From positions 1-10,099 of the forward strand of contig QGUZ01000179.1 in the NCBI GenBank assembly GCA_003242605.1: 10,099 bases of DNA. The letters are read 5' to 3'. Shown here piece after piece: positions 1 to 5,591 of the stretch. Positions within the stretch are counted from its first letter, which is position 1, and every line of letters starts with the position of its first letter. The translations under genes and the position numbers were made by a program. The notes under the pieces are model-generated. The model ran no database searches. It was given only the letters and a program-made list of their open reading frames with translations, and had not been told where the DNA came from. The stretch is from Actinomycetota bacterium. Lineage in GTDB: Bacteria; Actinomycetota; Actinomycetes; Streptosporangiales; Streptosporangiaceae.

Positions 1-239
1 TCCACCGACGCCCCGGTGGCCTCGGCGGTGACCTGGTAGCCGGGCAGGTGCTTGGTGAGCAGGTCGGCGTACCCGCCGCCGAGCTGGTAGTAGACGCCGG
101 TGGTGTTCCCGGTGGCGATCGACAGCCTGCCGCCCTTGTACGCCTCGCCGTCCGCCCCGCCGCGCCGCTCACCCCCGCAGGCGGCGAGCAGGAGGGCGAG
201 GCCCGCGGCGACGGCCGCGATACGGGTCAGCGATCTCAT
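1..239 (-). CDS. TAXI-family TRAP transporter solute-binding lipoprotein, N-terminal part (runs off left edge)
   Basis: Only the first 79 codons are in the window; the rest lies beyond position 1. The start is ATG at 239-237, preceded by a GAAAGGAG ribosome binding site that overlaps the stop codon of the TRAP permease, so the two are probably translated together. The product begins with a lipoprotein signal peptide: basic MRSLTR, a hydrophobic Ala/Leu stretch, then a lipobox LAAC with the modified Cys at residue 21. The mature part carries SIATGNTTGVYYQLGG (about residues 41-56) and ends in the window with TAEATGASV; both are characteristic of the TAXI (TRAP-associated extracytoplasmic immunogenic) family, which binds a carboxylate-type substrate outside the membrane and delivers it to the permease. 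The substrate cannot be told from this fragment. The adjacent fused permease strongly supports the call. Confidence 0.9.
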   Translation of the reverse strand, partial: MRSLTRIAAVAAGLALLLAACGGERRGGADGEAYKGGRLSIATGNTTGVYYQLGGGYADLLTKHLPGYQVTAEATGASV

Positions 240-249
240 ACCGCTCCTT

Positions 250-2310
250 TCAGGGCCGGGCCCGGCGGTCGGGGGAGCGCCGCAGCACCAGGTGGACGGC
301 GAGCGCGACCGCGAGCAGGACCAGGCCGGTCACGACGGTGACGGGTTCGAGGTAGAGGAGGACGAGCGCGGCGGCGGCGCACAGCACCCGCTCGGGCACG
401 CCGGCGCCGCGGATCATCCAGCCCCCGGTCGCCGCCGCGAGCGCGGCCACGGCCACGGCCGACACCGCGAGCGCGAGCAGCACCTGGGGCAACGGGGCCT
501 GCCCGAGCAGCGCGCGCCCCGCCGGGGCGAGCACGAACGCGAACGGCACCAGGAACGCGGGCAGGGTGTACTTCCAGGCCATCATCATCGTCTTGATCGC
601 GTCGCCGCCGGTGATCGCCGACGCGGCGACCGCGGCGAGCGCGGTCGGCGGCGTCACCTCGGAGAGCACCGCGTAGTAGAAGATGAACATGTAGGTGGCC
701 TCGGGCGGGACGCCCAGGGTCTGCAGCGCGGGCCCGATGATCACCGCCGCGATGATGAACGATGCGGTCACCGGTACGGCGAGCCCGAGCACGAGCACCG
801 CGAGCGCGGCGACCGCCGTGGTGAGCAGGAGGTCGCCGCCCGCCAGGTCGACGATGATCCGCGACCCCTTCAGCCCCAGCCCGGTCAGGGTCACGACGCC
901 GACGATGATCCCCGCGGCCGCGGTGGTGGCGGCGACCGGCAGCACGCTGAGCGTGCCCGCGGACAGCGCCTTCGCCGTCCGGCGCGGGCCGAGCCGTCGC
1001 TCCCGGTCGAGGAACGAGAGCAGGAACGCGAGCACGGTGGCGTACACGACCGCGCGGAACGGCGACAGGCCGAGCGCCATGAAGACCACGATCGCGATCA
1101 GCGACGAGAAGTGGTAGCCGAACCGGGCGAGCAGCCGCCCCGCCGAGGGCGTGTCCAGCTCGACCTCGCGGGTGCCGAGCCGCCGGGCGTCGATCTCGAT
1201 CGCGAGGATGATCCCCAGGTAGTAGAGGATCGTCGGCACGGTGGCGTAGAGCAGCACCGTGAGATACGAGACCTTGAGGTACTCGGCGATGATGAACGCG
1301 GCCGCGCCGAGCGTGGGCGGCGAGAGGATCGCCCCGATGCCCGCCGCGGCGAGGATGCCGCCGCCGCTCTCCCGCGGGTACCCGGCCCGCCGCAGCACCG
1401 GCCAGGCGACGCTGCCCAGCGAGACCGCGGTCGCCGTACCCGAGCCGGACACCGTGCCGAGCAGGAAGCCCGCGAGCGTCACGGTACGGCCGGCCGCCGC
1501 GCTCGACCGCCGGAACGCGGCGAACGCGATGTTGACGAAGAACTCGCCCGCGCCCGAGTACTCGAGCACCGCGCCGTAGATCGCGAACAGCACGATGTAG
1601 GTGGCGGCGACGTCGAGCGGCACCCCGAACAGGCCCTCGGTGCCCATGTAGAGGTGGGCGACGATGCGGTCGATGTCGTAGCCGCGGTGCCCGAGCGACC
1701 AGTCCACCGGCAGGTAGCCGCCGTAGTAGGCGTAGGCGAGGAAGCCGAGGCAGATCGCGGGCAGGATCGCGCCCACGGTCCGCCGGGTCGCCTCCAGCAC
1801 GAGCACCAGGCAGCCGAGCCCCATCGCCACGTCGAGCACCGACGGCTCGTACACGCGCCGGATGAAGTCGTCGAAGCCCACCAGCGGGTAGGCGCACACC
1901 ACGAGGGAGAGCCCGGCGAGGATCCAGTCGAGCACGCCCGGGTTGTCGCGCCCCTTCGCGGGCGGCGCCTCGGTGGCGGCGGCCTCGGTCTCGGCGGTAC
2001 GGCGCGGGCGGTGCCGGCGCGGCCGTACCCGGGCGCGGTAGCAGAGGAAGGTGAGCGGCAGCACCGCCGCGAGGAACCCCATGCGGTACGGCAGCACCTG
2101 TACCGGGACGAACACCGCGTACAGCGCGTAGACCGACACGCCGAGGGCGACGGCGCCGACGGCCCGGGCGAGCGGCCCGCTCAGCCGCCGTGCCGGCCGC
2201 TCCTCGTCGAACTCGGCGATGAGCTCCTCGGTGCTGCGGACGGGCGTCGTCTCCTCCGTGCCCGTGCCGCCGGGGATGCGGCGGTCGGCGTCCTGTGCGG
2301 CGGATTGCAC
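250..2310 (-). CDS. TRAP transporter permease, fused DctQ/DctM type (TAXI-associated), 686 aa
   Basis: This is a large multi-spanning membrane protein for sodium- or proton-driven uptake with a TAXI binding protein. I chose GTG at 2310-2308 because it follows GGGAGGGG (2321-2314) at normal spacing; the reading frame stays open upstream to 2478, but that extension is Arg/Gly/Pro-rich, lacks a good binding site and would fill the intergenic region. About 55-60 hydrophilic N-terminal residues precede the first membrane segments. A second hydrophilic loop (about residues 92-125) separates the small DctQ-like part from the DctM-like part. DctM hallmarks are visible: LAGFLLGTVSGSGTATAV (about 279-296), then SPPTLGAAAFIIAEY (about 330-344), and near the C terminus the second SEVTPPTALAA copy followed by GGDAIKTMMMAWKY, typical of the TAXI-type fusion. 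It is followed after 10 bp by its binding-protein gene. The substrate is unknown. No functional link to the lanthipeptide-type cluster is apparent. Confidence 0.92.
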   Translation of the reverse strand: MQSAAQDADRRIPGGTGTEETTPVRSTEELIAEFDEERPARRLSGPLARAVGAVALGVSVYALYAVFVPVQVLPYRMGFLAAVLPLTFLCYRARVRPRRHRPRRTAETEAAATEAPPAKGRDNPGVLDWILAGLSLVVCAYPLVGFDDFIRRVYEPSVLDVAMGLGCLVLVLEATRRTVGAILPAICLGFLAYAYYGGYLPVDWSLGHRGYDIDRIVAHLYMGTEGLFGVPLDVAATYIVLFAIYGAVLEYSGAGEFFVNIAFAAFRRSSAAAGRTVTLAGFLLGTVSGSGTATAVSLGSVAWPVLRRAGYPRESGGGILAAAGIGAILSPPTLGAAAFIIAEYLKVSYLTVLLYATVPTILYYLGIILAIEIDARRLGTREVELDTPSAGRLLARFGYHFSSLIAIVVFMALGLSPFRAVVYATVLAFLLSFLDRERRLGPRRTAKALSAGTLSVLPVAATTAAAGIIVGVVTLTGLGLKGSRIIVDLAGGDLLLTTAVAALAVLVLGLAVPVTASFIIAAVIIGPALQTLGVPPEATYMFIFYYAVLSEVTPPTALAAVAASAITGGDAIKTMMMAWKYTLPAFLVPFAFVLAPAGRALLGQAPLPQVLLALAVSAVAVAALAAATGGWMIRGAGVPERVLCAAAALVLLYLEPVTVVTGLVLLAVALAVHLVLRRSPDRRARP

Positions 2311-2414
2311 GGTCCCCTCCCGGCTCGGTACGGCTGCGGGGCGGCCTGATGCGCCCCGGGGCAACGGTAAACACCGCAGGTGGCGCCCGGTGGATCGGCG
2401 ATGTCTTCTTGAGG

Positions 2415-2427
2415 AACCCTTAGGGTT
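2415..2427. promoter_or_regulatory. 13-bp palindrome AACCCTTAGGGTT, possible operator
   Basis: Perfect inverted repeat of six bases (AACCCT / AGGGTT) around a single central T, 105 bp upstream of the TRAP permease GTG, in otherwise GC-rich sequence. The size and symmetry fit a small dimeric repressor site (for example GntR- or TetR-like half-sites), but no regulator gene is visible nearby and no known consensus is matched with certainty. The role is inferred from position and symmetry only. Confidence 0.3.
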
Positions 2428-2608
2428 GCCGCCCGCGGCCCGGGCCCGGCCGGAAGCGGCGGCGAACGGTGCGGGCACCGGATGACGTGCATTGTCCTGC
2501 GGTTTCGCCCTAATTTCCGGGTCGGATTACCGGTATGGCGGACGCGGGCTCGGCGGGCCTTCGCTTCGGTGTCAGATCAAATCTTCCCTAAGAGATCGAC
2601 GCGACTCG

Positions 2609-2638
2609 TTGCTGACGGACTTATCCGACTTGTACCTT
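2609..2638 (+). promoter_or_regulatory. Weak candidate promoter for the RiPP operon
   Basis: TTGCTG (2609-2614) and TACCTT (2633-2638) lie 18 bp apart and resemble a housekeeping -35/-10 pair of actinomycetes. The -10 element ends 43 bp before the kinase start codon. The match is modest and similar pairs occur by chance, so this is only a pointer to where a transcript start might be mapped. Confidence 0.25.
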
Positions 2639-2681
2639 CGCTCCCGAGTCGGTCCGAGGTAACGATTAACAGGAGGCCGCC

Positions 2682-3842
2682 ATGGTCGCCGTGGCCGAGA
2701 CTGACGCTCCTCCTCAAAAAACGTTCGCATCCCGTTCAGATAACCGGCATCCGGCATTTACCCCCGTCGACCTCGACACGGTTCCCGAGGTCGAACAATT
2801 CCTGCGGGAATTGGGACTGGGTGGTTTCCGGCGCGACTCCGTAACAGCCCCGATCGGTCGCAACGACACCTGGGCCGGGGTCACGGAGAGCGGCCGGAAG
2901 GTCTTCGTCAAGCGGCTCGAGGGGCCGCGGGAGGACGTCGCGGCGCGCATGCGGCGGCTGCTCTCCTTCGAGCGGTTCGCCGCGCTGCTGCAGGGCACAC
3001 CGTTGCGCTCGCCGGCCTTTCTCGGCAGCGACCTCCCCACCCGGCTCGTCGCGTTCGAGTTCGTCGAGTCGGGGGTGAGCGGCGCCCGGCTGATGGTCGA
3101 GGAGACCTTCCACGATGGGCTCGCCGAGGCCGCCGGCGAGGCGATCGCCGCGCTGCACGAGGGGGAACCGCCGGAGGGGGAGGAGCTGGACCGCTCGACG
3201 CCGGTGCTGCCCGCGCTGCTGCTGCGGCCGGGGGTGACGCTGCAGGCGTTCCGGAACTTCAGCTTCGCCGAGATCGAGGCCTGGCGGCTGGTGCAGGGCG
3301 ACGCGGCCCTGCAGGAGGCGATCGCGCAGCTGTGCCGCAGGGAGGCCGCGGCCCCCAGGGTGCCCGCCCACTGCGACCTGCGGGTGGACCAGTTCATCGT
3401 CGCCCGCGAGCGCCTCTACATCACCGACTGGGAGGAATTCCGATTGGCCGACGGCGCCCGCGACGTGGGTTCCTTCGCCGGGGAATGGCTGTACCGGTCC
3501 GTGCTCGACATCGTCACCTCGCGCGGGGATTCCGTTTACGTCGATCTGGAATTCGACCACGCGACGATCCTCCGCCGCGGAGCCGAGAAAATCGAACGAC
3601 TGCGGCCCAAGGTGCAGCATTTCTGGCGTGCTTATCTGGGCGGCCGCGAACGGATCGACGACGAATTCGCACAGCGCGCCACGGCGTTCGCCGGATGGCA
3701 CATGCTGGACCGGCTTATCGCCGGCGCCCCGCGCCGCGGCCGGATATCCGGAATCGAAAAGGCCGCCGCCGGAATCGGGCGGAAACTGTTGCTGGAACCG
3801 GGCAAATTCGCCGCGACGATAGGCCTGGGGGCGGAAAAGTGA
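2682..3842 (+). CDS. APH-fold kinase, class V lanthipeptide LxmK-like (386 aa)
   Basis: The protein is predicted to phosphorylate Ser/Thr side chains of the precursor peptide in the cytoplasm, the first half of dehydration. The start is ATG at 2682 with AGGAGG five bases upstream. Kinase-fold features in order: the ATP-binding lysine in VFVKRL (Lys77), a catalytic loop HCDLRVDQF (His230, Asp232; Gln237 sits where aminoglycoside kinases have the metal-binding Asn), and a second metal-binding motif ITDWEEFR (Asp249, with Glu251/Glu252), followed by ARDVGSFAGEWLYR (259-272). The loop CDLRxDQF together with DWEEFR is, as I recall the family, the form found in kinases that neighbour HopA1 proteins rather than in antibiotic-resistance enzymes. 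The stop overlaps the GTG of the next gene by four bases, implying coupled translation and an enzyme pair. Both ends of the gene use more A/T-ending codons than its centre. An aminoglycoside resistance role is unlikely in this context. Confidence 0.85.
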   Translation: MVAVAETDAPPQKTFASRSDNRHPAFTPVDLDTVPEVEQFLRELGLGGFRRDSVTAPIGRNDTWAGVTESGRKVFVKRLEGPREDVAARMRRLLSFERFAALLQGTPLRSPAFLGSDLPTRLVAFEFVESGVSGARLMVEETFHDGLAEAAGEAIAALHEGEPPEGEELDRSTPVLPALLLRPGVTLQAFRNFSFAEIEAWRLVQGDAALQEAIAQLCRREAAAPRVPAHCDLRVDQFIVARERLYITDWEEFRLADGARDVGSFAGEWLYRSVLDIVTSRGDSVYVDLEFDHATILRRGAEKIERLRPKVQHFWRAYLGGRERIDDEFAQRATAFAGWHMLDRLIAGAPRRGRISGIEKAAAGIGRKLLLEPGKFAATIGLGAEK

Positions 3843-4894
3843 GTACCACGGTGAGCGCGCTCCCCGCGGCGTTGACGGCCGCGCTGGACGAGGTGCGGGT
3901 CTCCCTCGGCGACCTGGCCGCCACGGTCGGCGACCGGGAGGTGACCGCGGACAACCCCCGCGAGCTCCAGTCGCTGCTGGCCACCGCGCTCTACGACGTC
4001 CTGCACGCCGGGATGCGCGAGGAGGTCACCACCTTGCCGCGCCGGCTCCGGGACGCACGCCTGGAGGCGGACCTCGCCGCGGCCGTGCCGCACGCGGAGA
4101 CCACGACGCGGGCGGTGGTGTGCGCCCCGCCGCCACGGCCGGCGCGGGCCGTACCCGCGGCCGGACCGGAGGCGGCGGCCGACCCCGCGCTCCGCCCCCT
4201 GCCCGATCCGGCCTCCGGGGTGCTGGTCCGGCTGGACGGCGTGCGGGTCTGGGCGCCGCGCGAGGCCGTCCGGTCGGCGGGACCGCCCTGGGCGCCCGGC
4301 CAGGAGATCACGCTGGCGATGCCCCCGTCGCGCCCCGCGCTGTCGCCCGGCTTCTTCCTCGTCGACGGGTCGGCGGGGACCGTGGCGTCGCCCCGGACCC
4401 TGCGGATGTACGTCCACCTGCGCGACCCGCGCAGCGCGGTGCAGGCGTGGCGCCGGGTGCTCACGCTCCTCGAGGAGCGCCGGGTGCGGTACCGCGCGAA
4501 GGTCGTCTCCTCGACGTTCATGTATCCGCGCCGCGACGCCCTCGTCGTCTACCTGGACGCCGACGGGTGGCGGGCGCTGCCCGAGCTCGCCGAGGCGGCC
4601 GCGGACGGCCCCGGCGTCGGCGGCGACGTCTCGGCCTTCTGCCGCCGCCTCCGTCCCGGGGTCGCCGTCGCCTGGGAGCCGGAGGACGACCGCCCGGCGA
4701 TGCGCGGGCTCAGCTTCGGCCAGCACCGCGCCGGCGTGCTCGCCCAGGCCCTGCTCGACAGCGCCAGGGACGGCGCCGGCCGGGTGGAGCGGATCCTCGC
4801 CCGGTTCGCCGAGAGCAACATCGACCCGGCCGAGCCGGCCCGCAACCGGACCTCGCCGCGGGTGCGCACCCCCGACGGGACGGTCCTGCTCTAA
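3839..4894 (+). CDS. HopA1-domain protein, class V lanthipeptide LxmY-like (putative phospho-Ser/Thr lyase), 351 aa
   Basis: The product resembles the HopA1 family, first known as a type III effector of Pseudomonas. In actinomycete RiPP clusters the HopA1-like partner of the kinase eliminates phosphate from phospho-Ser/Thr to give Dha/Dhb. The start is GTG at 3839, overlapping the kinase stop as GTGA. The N-terminal part has TADNPRELQSLLATALYDVLHAG (about residues 36-58), then an Ala/Pro-rich linker (about 95-125) and RPALSPGFFLVDGSAG (165-180). The HopA1-like core spans about 188-335, with MYVHLRDP, AWRRVLTLLEE, YRAKVVSS (Lys221), RRDALVVYL (231-239) and the signature GLSFGQHRAGVLAQALL (290-306). 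The protein ends with a short polar tail. No secretion signal is present. The third synthetase component of the lexapeptide system (LxmX) is not encoded beside it. The family call rests on remembered motifs, not a search; the lyase role is by analogy. Confidence 0.83.
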   Translation: MSTTVSALPAALTAALDEVRVSLGDLAATVGDREVTADNPRELQSLLATALYDVLHAGMREEVTTLPRRLRDARLEADLAAAVPHAETTTRAVVCAPPPRPARAVPAAGPEAAADPALRPLPDPASGVLVRLDGVRVWAPREAVRSAGPPWAPGQEITLAMPPSRPALSPGFFLVDGSAGTVASPRTLRMYVHLRDPRSAVQAWRRVLTLLEERRVRYRAKVVSSTFMYPRRDALVVYLDADGWRALPELAEAAADGPGVGGDVSAFCRRLRPGVAVAWEPEDDRPAMRGLSFGQHRAGVLAQALLDSARDGAGRVERILARFAESNIDPAEPARNRTSPRVRTPDGTVLL

Positions 4895-4956
4895 GACCCC
4901 GGCCACGAATTCGACGGTTCGCCGAAAAGCGCACGAATCCTGCGCTGAAGCGATTG

Positions 4957-4982
4957 CAGGGAGTGCGCGCGCGCACTTCCTG
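4957..4982 (+). terminator. Strong inverted repeat before the first precursor gene (attenuator/terminator or operator)
   Basis: The core AGTGCGCGCGCGCACT (4962-4977) is a perfect 16-bp palindrome. With one G-U wobble the stem extends to CAGG/CCTG, giving about 11 base pairs around a four-base loop. TTTT follows directly (4983-4986), then GG. It lies 63 bp after the HopA1 stop and 38 bp before the precursor ATG. It could end or attenuate the enzyme transcript, protect the 5' end of a precursor transcript, or, as a DNA dyad, bind a dimeric regulator. The short T-run makes termination plausible but not certain. The surrounding gap (4895-5020) holds no other gene. Confidence 0.5.
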
Positions 4983-5020
4983 TTTTGGCTTCAGCCGACC
5001 CGCCTGGGAAAGGAGCGATC

Positions 5021-5215
5021 ATGAACGCCACGTCGATGATGGAGCTCGTCGCGGGCTACGACACCTACGCCGCCCCCGCCGAGCTCAACCTCGAGGCGAG
5101 CGTCGACGCCCCCGCCACCTCGCCCGTCTGCGCCGTCTCCGCCGCCAGCTCGTGGTACTGCGTCAGCGCCAGCCTCGGCGCCTCCGCCGGTGCCACCTAC
5201 AAGGTCGGCTGCTGA
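5021..5215 (+). CDS. Lanthipeptide-type precursor peptide 1 (64 aa, three Cys)
   Basis: Small gene starting at ATG 5021 with GAAAGGAG five bases upstream. The leader contains MELVAGYDTYAA (7-18) and VDAPATSP (28-35), both matched without gaps in the second precursor. The presumed core, from about Thr33/Ser34 on, is rich in Ser/Thr/Ala and holds Cys37, Cys47 and the C-terminal Cys64. Each Cys has a Ser/Thr upstream at ring-forming distance: Thr33 or Ser34 for Cys37, Ser43 or Ser44 for Cys47, Thr59 for Cys64. Further Ser40, 49, 51 and 55 could become Dha. A C-terminal Cys five residues after a Thr is the arrangement used for AviMeCys rings in thioamitides, but no decarboxylase is seen in the window, so an ordinary methyllanthionine is also possible. 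The leader cleavage site is inferred, probably within the APATS segment. The substrate role is inferred from size, composition and neighbours. Confidence 0.85.
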   Translation: MNATSMMELVAGYDTYAAPAELNLEASVDAPATSPVCAVSAASSWYCVSASLGASAGATYKVGC

Positions 5216-5269
5216 CCCGGAGACGGCCCGCCGACCACCCCCGAGCCAGCGAAAAGACGCTCGTCGCCG

Positions 5270-5280
5270 AAAGGAGGTGA
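5270..5280 (+). promoter_or_regulatory. Near-perfect extended ribosome binding site of precursor 2
   Basis: AAAGGAGGTGA lies just before the second precursor gene, with its GGAGG nine bases before the ATG at 5287. The run AAGGAGGTGA pairs with the anti-Shine-Dalgarno end of 16S rRNA over about ten bases, far more than the sites of the neighbouring genes. It fixes the start of this short gene and suggests that it is made in large amounts, as expected for a precursor used stoichiometrically. Confidence 0.75.
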
Positions 5281-5286
5281 ACACGG

Positions 5287-5451
5287 ATGCAGGAGATGCT
5301 GACCCAGGAGCTCGTGACCGGTTACCGGTCGTACGCCGAGGCCGCCGACCTGACCGTCGCCGCGGCCGTCGACGCGCCCGCGACCTCGCCGTTCTGCGGG
5401 TTCTTCGCGAGCTTCGCGTTCAGCTACATCACCACGAACGGTCCGGGCTGA
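5287..5451 (+). CDS. Lanthipeptide-type precursor peptide 2 (54 aa, one Cys, Phe-rich)
   Basis: Second small peptide gene, 71 bp after the first precursor. ATG at 5287 follows a near-perfect Shine-Dalgarno sequence. Residues align with precursor 1 without a gap from residue 1 to Cys37; shared positions include ELV (8-10), GY (12-13), Tyr16-Ala17, Val28 and the unbroken DAPATSP (29-35) followed by x-Cys37. The core then diverges completely: Phe36, 39, 40, 43 and 45 make it strongly hydrophobic and aromatic, and it ends SYITTNGPG with no C-terminal Cys. Only one thioether ring is possible (Thr33 or Ser34 to Cys37), while Ser42, Ser46, Thr49 and Thr50 could be dehydrated or left alone. The shared leader implies processing by the same enzymes. 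It may give a second product or the partner of a two-component system. Confidence 0.83.
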   Translation: MQEMLTQELVTGYRSYAEAADLTVAAAVDAPATSPFCGFFASFAFSYITTNGPG

Positions 5452-5465
5452 TCGTTCGGGTGAAC

Positions 5466-5512
5466 CGCCGGCCGCGGGTCCGCAGCGCCTACCTGCGGAA
5501 CCGCGGCCGGCG
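5466..5512 (+). terminator. Long stable hairpin after the precursor genes (terminator/attenuator)
   Basis: The arm 5466-5485 pairs with 5493-5512 in 19 base pairs with a single G-A mismatch (5478/5500), around a seven-base loop CGCCTAC. It begins 15 bp after the stop of precursor 2. No T-run follows, which is common for actinomycete terminators. In many lanthipeptide operons a hairpin just after the precursor gene lets only part of the transcription continue, so that precursor mRNA exceeds enzyme mRNA; that role fits here. The rest of the gap to 5591 holds no gene. Confidence 0.72.
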
Positions 5513-5591
5513 CGGCCACACCGCGAATCCTACCCGCCGGCGGTGATCGGGGAACGCGCGGAATTCCGGACACAAGAAATGTGAGGCTGCA

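Larger units (their letters stand above)
2311..2681. other. Divergent intergenic region between the TRAP operon and the RiPP cluster
   Basis: This 371-bp stretch lies between two divergent start codons and should hold the promoters of both. The part next to the kinase gene (roughly 2560-2670) is clearly more AT-rich than the surrounding coding DNA, as expected for a promoter. It contains a 13-bp palindrome, a weak promoter candidate and the AGGAGG binding site of the kinase gene (2671-2676, five bases before ATG). Open frames cross the region but show no recognisable protein and no convincing start, so I see no gene here. No regulator gene lies between the two operons. Confidence 0.7.

Noticed and set aside
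100..2349. A 749-codon open frame on the plus strand and a 712-codon frame on the minus strand across the TRAP permease
   Set aside because: Both translate to Arg/Gly/His-rich sequence without domains. The overlapping minus-strand frame shows clear TRAP motifs and membrane segments, so the others are GC-driven shadows.
2311..2478. N-terminal extension of the TRAP permease to an ATG at 2478
   Set aside because: The extra 56 residues are Arg/Pro/Gly-rich, lack a ribosome binding site, and run through the palindrome and promoter region; GTG at 2310 has GGGAGGGG upstream.
2682..3842. Aminoglycoside resistance phosphotransferase
   Set aside because: The fold is shared, but the HCDLRVDQF/DWEEFR motifs, the GTGA overlap with a HopA1 gene and the adjacent precursor genes point to a peptide kinase.
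3839..4894. Type III secretion effector of the HopA1 family
   Set aside because: High-GC actinomycete context, no secretion apparatus or chaperone gene, and tight coupling to a kinase in a RiPP cluster; the domain is used here as a biosynthetic enzyme.
4985..5215. Longer form of precursor 1 from an upstream TTG at 4985
   Set aside because: The ATG at 5021 has a good GAAAGGAG site at correct spacing and aligns residue for residue with the start of precursor 2; the extension lies over the hairpin flank.
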